From Gimesia sp. (GTDB lineage Bacteria > Planctomycetota > Planctomycetia > Planctomycetales > Planctomycetaceae), in contig NZ_JAVJSQ010000038.1 in assembly GCF_040219335.1 (NCBI RefSeq), positions 1 through 61,709 of the forward strand: 61,709 nucleotides of DNA. The letters run 5' to 3'. Under the pieces are notes generated by a model that saw only the letters and a program-made list of their open reading frames with translations, was not told the origin of the DNA and did no database searches. A program made the translations under genes and the position numbers. Shown here piece by piece: positions 55,871 to 61,709 of this stretch. Each line of letters begins with the position of its first letter. Position 1 is the stretch's first letter.

Positions 55871-56992
55871 TCAGGGGGCTGAAGAAGTCTGACTTCCATC
55901 ACGTGTATGCATCGAGTACCAGGTGTTGATATCAACAGAATCATTTATGAAATGCACACTACCATCACCCATCAGGACAAATACGCCACCAGGATGCATG
56001 CTGCGGGCCGTTGCCTGAGAATTGGACTCGATCGGTTTATTCACGTGGCAGGGCATTCCCTGAGCTATGAGTTCTGAATCACTGAATAGCGAGCCTTTCA
56101 GTGCACTGCAGCCGACAATATCGTCGGCTCCTGCACTGTTATTATTAGGACCATATGAATCTTCTCTCCGCCCTACTATCCCATGTCGAGCTGTTGCACT
56201 GGCCCCGATATACCCGAGTGCCCAGGTGCCCCGCGGGTCAACGGGATGTATGCCGGCTCTCACTTCTTCGGCTACGACCACATTGGACTGACCGGCTTTG
56301 AAATCTTTAAACTGAAACGATTTATTGAATCCGCCGGCCCCCGATCCCCAGAGCACGCTGTTTTCGTTTGCCAGATCCGCAGAGTCGACGAAGAAGCCAT
56401 CATCACAATCAGGTTGCATCCCGCGTGCACATGCTCGATCGGGCCCGAAGTTCATCGCATAGTTTCCACGAGAGTACATATTATTGGCAGTTCCAGCCAG
56501 ATAATCTCTCTGATATTGATTGCCGGATTCACTTTGAGGGTCACTCGGACACTTCAGTATCGAGAGCTCAGCAGTTCGAACTTCGACATTGTCACCATCT
56601 GCCACAGGCCGGTTAAACTGATACTGGTTGTAGAGCGTAGACTGTTCGAGTTGAGGTAACAGCATGACCAGCCAGTTGGCGTACATCCGGCTCGGCTCAT
56701 TTCCCGGGGAAGCTCCTATCGCCACGCGATCGTAGAGCCCGATGGGGAGTTCTCCTCCTCCAGCCGGTTCTCCGGGAGAGCCTCCCCAGACAGCCAGTGG
56801 GGGAAGTGTCTGAAACTGTTCGTGATAATTGTGTAGTGCCAGTCCAATCTGCCTCAGATTATTCTGACATTGGGTTCGACGAGCTGCCTGACGCGAGGCT
56901 TGAATTGCTGGTATTGCCAGGGCAATTATAATACCGATCACGGCGATCACGACCAGAAGTTCAATCAGGGAAAAACCTCTTCGATGTTTCAT
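55871..56992 (-). CDS. DUF1559 pseudopilin-like protein
   Basis: ATG 56992 is chosen because AGGAG lies 6 bases before it; ATG 56998 would abut that site. The 373-residue protein starts MKHRRG-FSLIELLVVIAVIG, a type IV prepilin leader, then AIPAIQASRQAARRTQCQNNLRQIGLALHNY and a C-terminal VFVLMGDGSVHFINDSV, both DUF1559 hallmarks. Cys residues in CPSDPQ and CARGMQPDCDD may form disulfides. It is one of two DUF1559 genes in the window. It lies between the GYF-domain gene and the esterase on the same strand. Confidence 0.92.
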   Translation of the reverse strand: MKHRRGFSLIELLVVIAVIGIIIALAIPAIQASRQAARRTQCQNNLRQIGLALHNYHEQFQTLPPLAVWGGSPGEPAGGGELPIGLYDRVAIGASPGNEPSRMYANWLVMLLPQLEQSTLYNQYQFNRPVADGDNVEVRTAELSILKCPSDPQSESGNQYQRDYLAGTANNMYSRGNYAMNFGPDRACARGMQPDCDDGFFVDSADLANENSVLWGSGAGGFNKSFQFKDFKAGQSNVVVAEEVRAGIHPVDPRGTWALGYIGASATARHGIVGRREDSYGPNNNSAGADDIVGCSALKGSLFSDSELIAQGMPCHVNKPIESNSQATARSMHPGGVFVLMGDGSVHFINDSVDINTWYSMHTRDGSQTSSAP

Positions 56993-57113
56993 GTTCATCT
57001 CCTGCTGGTCAGTAGTGCTGACACTTAAAGCATCTCATTTAAAGGAAGGTCACAATTTCATTTTATCTCTGGCCGTTCTGGCATGCGGGGCATCAGAAAT
57101 TCACTGTTCCCTG

Positions 57114-58025
57114 CTAAGTTCTTATTTTTTTGACAACAAACACAGCCCCTAATCCAACGAGGGCAACATCGAGTACTATGAATACCATACCGAGCAGGCC
57201 CATCATATTCACAGGCAGAGGCGTTCCCGAAGCAGAATGTACCAGCCGTTCTGCTTTACTCATATGAACGGCGAACTGCTTCTCAGACGAACTGGGGATT
57301 TCTCGTGCATCATCCAGCATCCGAGGCAGGCAGTCCCTGCCCGCTCTGAGGAGTTCCATTGTGTAAGGATCATTCGTGGTTGCGACTTTCTCGATGCTCT
57401 GGTTGATCTGCATGATTTTCGGTTTGACGCCTGCTTTAAACTCATCCCACTGTCGAGCATCCAGATCCATTTCTCGTAGCCTCCGTAAATCGAACCAGAT
57501 ATTGGAATAGGTTTCATAAGCAATGCTGCGATGGTACCAGTCAATGGCATAGTAATTGACTGTCAGTCCAGAAATTATCATCAACAGCAGAGGGACAAGA
57601 ACCCAGGGACGAAAAACGTATTTGAAGAATTCCAGCTTCTCTGCCAGAAATTCTGTAATATTGGAGACGAGTTCACGCAACCAGTCCAGATTGAGTCGGG
57701 AAGTGAATCCTGCGAATCGACTCAGAACGGTTTCATCTTCCTCTTCTGCACTGGAGAAAGCACGACGAATTCCACGTTCTGCCAGCAGATTAGCCGCGGC
57801 ACGAGATGCCGATTCTGAATCAGGTTCCACTTCCTGTTTAAAAATTAGTATAGGAAATGCTCTTGCTGGGAGCCAAGTATGGGAAGATTCAGGGCGAACT
57901 AAAGTTTCGGGGCTTATCCTCTTTTTCTTAATCAGAAGTTGGAGATCATGGCAAGAAATCGGGCCATGAATTTGATCGGGAAGCTTCAAATACCAGCGAA
58001 CTGATTGATCAGGTATTGAATCCAT
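57114..58025 (-). CDS. Membrane protein with N-terminal GYF_2/DUF4339 domain
   Basis: The 303-residue protein begins with a GYF_2 (DUF4339) module, WYLKLPDQIHGPISCHDLQLL...ETLVRP...WLPARAF (about 10-60), usually a small protein-binding domain on the cytoplasmic side. Two hydrophobic helices follow (about 141-162 and 273-295), flanking a helical exported segment. GGAG lies 8 bases before the ATG. It is encoded next to the DUF1559 gene and could help its assembly or secretion, which is inference. The 269-bp AT-rich gap upstream (58026-58294) shows no gene. Confidence 0.75.
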   Translation of the reverse strand: MDSIPDQSVRWYLKLPDQIHGPISCHDLQLLIKKKRISPETLVRPESSHTWLPARAFPILIFKQEVEPDSESASRAAANLLAERGIRRAFSSAEEEDETVLSRFAGFTSRLNLDWLRELVSNITEFLAEKLEFFKYVFRPWVLVPLLLMIISGLTVNYYAIDWYHRSIAYETYSNIWFDLRRLREMDLDARQWDEFKAGVKPKIMQINQSIEKVATTNDPYTMELLRAGRDCLPRMLDDAREIPSSSEKQFAVHMSKAERLVHSASGTPLPVNMMGLLGMVFIVLDVALVGLGAVFVVKKIRT

Positions 58026-58294
58026 CGAGCGACTCCAGAGAGGAACACATCTGATTCGCCAATCGTGGTGAACTAGGATCGGTATTCAGATTGCAGCGCT
58101 ATTTTAAACACAAATGAATTGGTTTTGAACTTCTTTTTGCAAAGTGATTGATTCGAAGAGAAGGAATAGATCAATGAATAATAATTAGTCTCAATTACAA
58201 TATATTATTCTAAATTAAGGCCGTATTGTGATCTGTTACTATCAATATTTTTGTAAGGAAATGATGAACCCCAGGAATTGATGAATCTAAGACG

Positions 58295-59383
58295 TTATTC
58301 AACGTTAGGCTGATCTTGAAAACGATTCTTTGGTTTAGATCCTGGGACAAATAGGTTTAACATCCACCCAAGAATAAAGAGAATAAATATCATGGAAGAG
58401 GTATATTTACTTTGTGTTGTTTTTTTATTCTTTTTTGAGATTTTCGCTGATGCATAATTTAACATACGTGTCATGCAGTCTAATCCACCAGGTATTAATG
58501 TAGTTTCACCTGTATCACGATTGATTATCATCGAACCAGGTTGTAGAGGGATGGAAAAGAAATCGTCTGGAACACTATTTACTTCGCAGAATTTAACTTT
58601 AGCTACCGTATGGATGTGGAGTTCTGGAAAGATGCGTTCAACTGTGTGGGGAATCAGTATCCCATTTTCTTTTCGATAGTCTTTGAAGTGAAACGTAGCC
58701 CAGGGATGCACTCTGTTGTTAACGTTATGAAGAAGGTCACGCCGATAAGGTATCCCATTTTTTTTGCCAATATAGAGTCTGACTACATTTGGAATTTCCA
58801 ATATATCGCATGCTCTACCCCTAACAATATCGGATCCTATTAATTGCAGCCTATGGTCTTTTAAAATATCAGGTAGAAAGCAAGGTTGGCCTCGAGTGGT
58901 AGGTGGTTTTGAGGCGTCAGTGTTAGGCCACCATCCAAGCGACTCAAAATACATGGTTTTTTGCACTTTCCACAAAAACTCTTGATTGGCATGTTTTTTT
59001 GTTGTTTCATATCTACGAGAAAAATGGAAAAAAAGGTCAAATACATCGCCGTTATAAAATTGGGTAGTGGAAAATGGGTCAAGATCTCTTGCCGATTTTG
59101 GACCATGCCAAATTGAAGAAAAACGCATTTCACCCTTAGCGGCATAGATTGAACTTACGATTTGATTTTTCGAACGGTTCAAATGCTGGCTTTCAATGAA
59201 TACTGCAATATTCTTAAGGGAGTCATTCCAACGTTGGATTCGTTGAACAACATCATTAAGAGAATTTTTCTGGCCAGACTTAGAAAAAGCAATTGAGGTC
59301 CACAATAAACATGTGAGTGTCACCCATCCTAAGAAGATCTTTTTGCATATCATGTTTGGAGAGATAGTTACTTGATGGCTCAT
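58295..59383 (-). CDS. Exported LolA-like protein with C-terminal anchor, AT-rich
   Basis: The 362-residue protein has a signal peptide (about 12-35, ending AFS), a beta-rich body and a C-terminal helix (about 326-346, MIFILFILGWMLNLFV) with a basic tail. The body shows GEMRFSSIWHG, RGRACDILEIPN, KKNGIPYRRDLLHN and a late FFSIPLQPGSMIINRD, the same order of elements as its two LolA-like relatives in the window. ATG 59383 has no ribosome site; ATG 59353 (MICKKIFLGW) is a good alternative. Base composition is visibly more AT-rich than in the left half of the window. Function unknown. Confidence 0.7.
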   Translation of the reverse strand: MSHQVTISPNMICKKIFLGWVTLTCLLWTSIAFSKSGQKNSLNDVVQRIQRWNDSLKNIAVFIESQHLNRSKNQIVSSIYAAKGEMRFSSIWHGPKSARDLDPFSTTQFYNGDVFDLFFHFSRRYETTKKHANQEFLWKVQKTMYFESLGWWPNTDASKPPTTRGQPCFLPDILKDHRLQLIGSDIVRGRACDILEIPNVVRLYIGKKNGIPYRRDLLHNVNNRVHPWATFHFKDYRKENGILIPHTVERIFPELHIHTVAKVKFCEVNSVPDDFFSIPLQPGSMIINRDTGETTLIPGGLDCMTRMLNYASAKISKKNKKTTQSKYTSSMIFILFILGWMLNLFVPGSKPKNRFQDQPNVE

Positions 59384-59420
59384 GAGATTATTTTCGTAAT
59401 CTAAAATAGGAGACGATTAA

Positions 59421-60746
59421 TCATGCACGGCTAAAATATTTTTTATAGAAAACAAAAATGAGTATCATGATTATGAACCCCACATTGAACCAAATAATAA
59501 TACTATTCAACTTGGATCTCTTCGGTTCAGTCAGAGACTCTTTGGATTTACTTGCATCCTTCAAACGTGCTTTTTGAATCACCTGATCAAGATCAGACTG
59601 ATCAGCAGGCTGAATATAGCTGACGGAAGGTGTTACATTTTTATCGGATGGCGTGAGTTTATTCCCATCGCTGTCTTCTGGTGACAGCGTAGTATCATTC
59701 ACCCAAACTCCTGCAGGAACATCAATCGAGAAATATTTATCAAGAGAGGGTTGATTTACTTCGATCTTTTTAACTTCTGCAATATTTTCATGGAGAGCAG
59801 TGCCGGCATATCGTCCATTGGCAATTTCAACAATACCATATTGCTGCGACTTGATGACTTTCGGTAACCACAAGGTTCCAGGAATGATTTCTTCAAATTG
59901 ATCAGCTTCGATTTTGTAGACAATATTTCCATCATGATGTTTCCAGGTTCGTTGACGAACTGCATAACCAAAATTGGGATCCAACCAAATACTTTGAGAT
60001 GATGAATTGATTAGAATACATGCATGCCCAGAGATCTCTTCTAAATCTTGAGCAATGCTAAAAGTTCCAGCCTCAAGCATGTGGGGTAAATGGTTCTTTA
60101 GTCTTAAGGCATTATCTTTAGGGAGGTCAGGAATAGTAAATGCAATCAGTAGTCTATCCAGTAATGTGGTGCCCAGCATAGCACTAGAGCGAGACTCAGG
60201 ATTAAGAATGGTATAGACTTTTCGAGATTTTCCTTTAGTTGTCAATTTGGATGCTTCTGAGTGTTTCCAGACTTTGCTCCCATCATACAGAAGTATATTT
60301 GCAGGAATCGGTTCTTTTACAACCTTTGTAATTTCATGATTGATAATTGCTTGTAATTCATTAAAAGCAAGTTGATCTATTCTTTTACCTGGATGATTGG
60401 CTTTTGCATTTGAAAATACTGACTGCTCAACTAAATCCCAACGGCTATGTATTGCTTCATAAAAATTGCCAGTGTTGTTCAATACCAGGGTCGTTGTACT
60501 TTCGATAAATGGCATGACGTGAAACGATTGCCAAAGCTCTTCTTCATCAATCAAAGAGGTCTGACTTACTTTTGTGTACTCAAATAAAATATTTTCAATG
60601 GAGTTATATTTTTTTATGTATATGTCTGATAATTCTTCATGTGTCGGGATCTCTTCGCCCTGTACTCGTGGTGATTTTATCAAGATTATTATAAGCATCA
60701 GCCCACAGAGTAGCTTTGAATGGTAACTACTATCTATGTTCGTCAT
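59421..60746 (-). CDS. Exported LolA-like protein with C-terminal anchor, AT-rich
   Basis: I chose ATG 60746 because AGGAG lies about 7 bases before it; ATG 60761 would overlap the preceding stop by 4 bp. The 441-residue protein has a signal peptide (about 10-31), a beta-rich body and a C-terminal helix (about 416-438) ending in KKYFSRA. Elements shared with the relatives at 53126 and 58295 are SGHACILINSS, YAVRQRTWKHHDGNIVYKIEAD, LWLPKVIKSQQYG and FSIDVPAGVWVND. It follows the C39-like gene by 11 bp and is surely cotranscribed with it. It may be an envelope-bound partner of the peptidase-like protein. Confidence 0.72.
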   Translation of the reverse strand: MTNIDSSYHSKLLCGLMLIIILIKSPRVQGEEIPTHEELSDIYIKKYNSIENILFEYTKVSQTSLIDEEELWQSFHVMPFIESTTTLVLNNTGNFYEAIHSRWDLVEQSVFSNAKANHPGKRIDQLAFNELQAIINHEITKVVKEPIPANILLYDGSKVWKHSEASKLTTKGKSRKVYTILNPESRSSAMLGTTLLDRLLIAFTIPDLPKDNALRLKNHLPHMLEAGTFSIAQDLEEISGHACILINSSSQSIWLDPNFGYAVRQRTWKHHDGNIVYKIEADQFEEIIPGTLWLPKVIKSQQYGIVEIANGRYAGTALHENIAEVKKIEVNQPSLDKYFSIDVPAGVWVNDTTLSPEDSDGNKLTPSDKNVTPSVSYIQPADQSDLDQVIQKARLKDASKSKESLTEPKRSKLNSIIIWFNVGFIIMILIFVFYKKYFSRA

Positions 60747-60757
60747 CCCTCTTCTCC

Positions 60758-61336
60758 TCATGCACTCTTGGAAAGCAAGAATCTTTTAGATTTTCGATGT
60801 GTAAATAGATAGCCACACATCGCACCACATAGAAATGAAAATACCGATAACGATTTATCGAATTGATGTGACTTTATTGGAAATACAGCATAGCCTGACC
60901 AGGATCGTTCAAAATTTCTCCAGGTAACAAACATTAATTCTCCAGTAGTTCCGTCTAAATATTTAACTCCTTTATCATCAGTATCATAGATAACTACAAA
61001 ATGTCCGCTTCTTGAACCTGAAAAATTAACTGTGTCAAAATGGGCGATTACTGGGTCTTGCATAGCTTTCAAATCATTTGGAGTACATAGAGCTATTCGA
61101 ACTGGTAAGCCGTACAACTCTGCCGTTCTCTTGATATCATCTAAACTAACTAATTCTTCTTTCAATAGACTTCTCTGCATGTCTAAATAGTCAGCTTCAT
61201 GATTAGTTAGAACTAGTAAAAAGTACAGAGAGTTTATTCCACAGACTCTTTCAGATCGCCATACAATTTCAGAGTCATTAGACACTGAATTTGTTGTCGC
61301 AACGAGAAATGAGACTACGATAAAAATCGAATGCAT
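60758..61336 (-). CDS. Exported C39-like (papain-fold) peptidase with C-terminal anchor
   Basis: I chose ATG 61336 because the next upstream start (61375) lies inside a terminator hairpin; the product is then 192 residues with a signal peptide (MHSIFIVVSFLVATTNS). The papain-like residues are in order: Cys32 in VCGINSLY, His112 in SGHFVVIYD and Asp128 in YLDGTTGE. The family C39 is best known for cutting double-Gly leaders from bacteriocins, but planctomycetes have many free-standing secreted copies of unknown role. A C-terminal helix (about 164-182) with a basic KRFLLSKSA tail anchors it. Directly upstream is a terminator and a short Cys-rich peptide gene. Confidence 0.78.
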   Translation of the reverse strand: MHSIFIVVSFLVATTNSVSNDSEIVWRSERVCGINSLYFLLVLTNHEADYLDMQRSLLKEELVSLDDIKRTAELYGLPVRIALCTPNDLKAMQDPVIAHFDTVNFSGSRSGHFVVIYDTDDKGVKYLDGTTGELMFVTWRNFERSWSGYAVFPIKSHQFDKSLSVFSFLCGAMCGYLFTHRKSKRFLLSKSA

Positions 61337-61366
61337 AATAATTCTCAAATAAAGAATTAAATTAAA

Positions 61367-61388
61367 CCTGCCCAATTGAATGGGCAGG
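61367..61388 (-). terminator. Intrinsic terminator or attenuator between the peptide and C39-like genes
   Basis: CCTGCCCA (61367-61374) and TGGGCAGG (61381-61388) form a perfect 8-bp stem with a 6-base loop. On the minus strand it is followed by TTTAATTTAATTCTTTATTT. It starts 25 bases after the peptide stop (61414) and precedes the C39-like start. A partial stop here would give more peptide than processing protein. Confidence 0.8.
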
Positions 61389-61413
61389 AGACCTTGTTAA
61401 TACTGACGCTGAT

Positions 61414-61596
61414 TTAGCCACCATTGCAATTGGCTTCTTGGGTGGTCTGTACGGTCTTCACAGTCCCACAAAATCCGGTGGTGCATACGATGCAACTTCG
61501 GTCTCTAGTTGCCCAAGGCTCTTCTCCAGAGCCGCCGTTTTCTACTAACGAATTAAAAGATGCACTGGAGCATTGACGTGCCCCCACGAATGACAC
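61414..61596 (-). CDS. Short Cys-rich peptide upstream of the C39-like gene
   Basis: GTG 61596 opens a 60-residue frame that ends CIVCTTGFCGTVK...ANCNGG. It has five Cys (positions 9, 35, 38, 43, 57), a CxxCx4C cluster and a C-terminal Gly-Gly. An intrinsic terminator follows at once, which supports a real transcript. Against it, no ribosome site precedes the GTG, there is no signal peptide, and an in-frame stop lies just upstream, so the true N-terminus may be lost or frameshifted. A substrate of the neighbouring C39-like protein is an attractive but unproven idea. I do not recognise a family. Confidence 0.45.
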   Translation of the reverse strand: MSFVGARQCSSASFNSLVENGGSGEEPWATRDRSCIVCTTGFCGTVKTVQTTQEANCNGG

Positions 61597-61630
61597 CAGT
61601 CACAAGACTCAGTGTTCTTTTGTGTCAATG

Positions 61631-61681
61631 GCTGTTCTGCTCGCCTGTTGGAGCGGAGCGGAAGCAGGCGAGCAGAACAGC
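61631..61681. repeat. 17-bp perfect inverted repeat at the window edge
   Basis: GCTGTTCTGCTCGCCTG (61631-61647) and its exact reverse complement (61665-61681) flank a 17-base spacer rich in GAGCGGAGCGG. CTTCGCTTCCGG follows, partly complementary to the spacer. It may be an intergenic repeat, a long hairpin or an element end; the window stops before this can be judged. Confidence 0.85.
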
Positions 61682-61709
61682 TTCGCTTCCGGTACCGGGG
61701 CTCTGTAGC

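Noticed and set aside
1..61709. CRISPR arrays, rRNA genes and complete tRNA genes
   Set aside because: No regular direct repeats with spacers were seen, no rRNA sequence was recognised, and the only tRNA-like sequence is the 3' fragment at 47059-47100.

Overview
The window looks like a chromosome segment of a planctomycete of the order Planctomycetales; a Gimesia-like relative is my guess, not a demonstrated identity. The evidence is the gene content: many secreted sulfatases, DUF1080 sugar-hydrolase domains, a DUF1549/DUF1553 + DUF1501 pair with a WD40 partner, two DUF1559 pseudopilins, a LEPR-XLL-type N-terminus on a haem peroxidase, and LolA-like exported proteins with C-terminal anchors.

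Region 1 (1-25.6 kb) is a set of genes for breaking down sulfated polysaccharide. It has four sulfatase genes carrying five sulfatase domains (one gene is a tandem double sulfatase, another a sulfatase-DUF1080 fusion), a DUF1080 protein, an MFS transporter, a DUF4838/CBM9-like/TPR protein, two large two-domain esterases, the DUF1549-DUF1501-WD40 unit and a PHP-type metallohydrolase. Nearly all products carry signal peptides. A LEPR-XLL haem peroxidase follows, with a possible structured leader.

Region 2 (28.5-46.8 kb) is a minus-strand metal-homeostasis block. A 24-bp operator-like sequence with a Fur/Zur-type 7-1-7 palindrome occurs twice. One copy precedes a four-gene CobN-like chelatase/ExbB/DUF2149 operon, which resembles the Bacteroidetes hmuTUVS set and Zn-responsive CobN operons. 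The other precedes a run of DUF1559, a small lipoprotein, DUF58, a transglutaminase-like protein (catalytic Cys and Asp apparently replaced), MoxR, a His-rich lipoprotein, a COG0701 permease and a ZigA-type COG0523 GTPase. A methyltransferase-like gene and a siderophore-interacting-protein family reductase lie upstream.

Region 3 (47.0-50.4 kb) is a mobile-element scar. It holds a tRNA-Pro 3' fragment with its terminator (probable att site), a frameshifted integrase N-terminus, a decayed IS3 fragment, a 32-bp perfect palindrome, and a formylglycine-generating-enzyme-like pseudogene cut by an ISNCY-type IS whose transposase has an in-frame stop.

Region 4 (50.4-61.7 kb), possibly island DNA, starts with an esterase and then has a long minus-strand run. 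In transcription order this is a short Cys-rich peptide followed by an intrinsic terminator, a secreted C39-like papain-fold protein, two LolA-like membrane-anchored proteins, a DUF4339/GYF-type membrane protein, a DUF1559 pseudopilin, an esterase-LamG fusion, a third LolA-like protein and a GT39-type glycosyltransferase. The first few genes are clearly more AT-rich than the rest of the window. This is the best candidate for an undescribed system. All family assignments are from reading the sequence; no database search was run.
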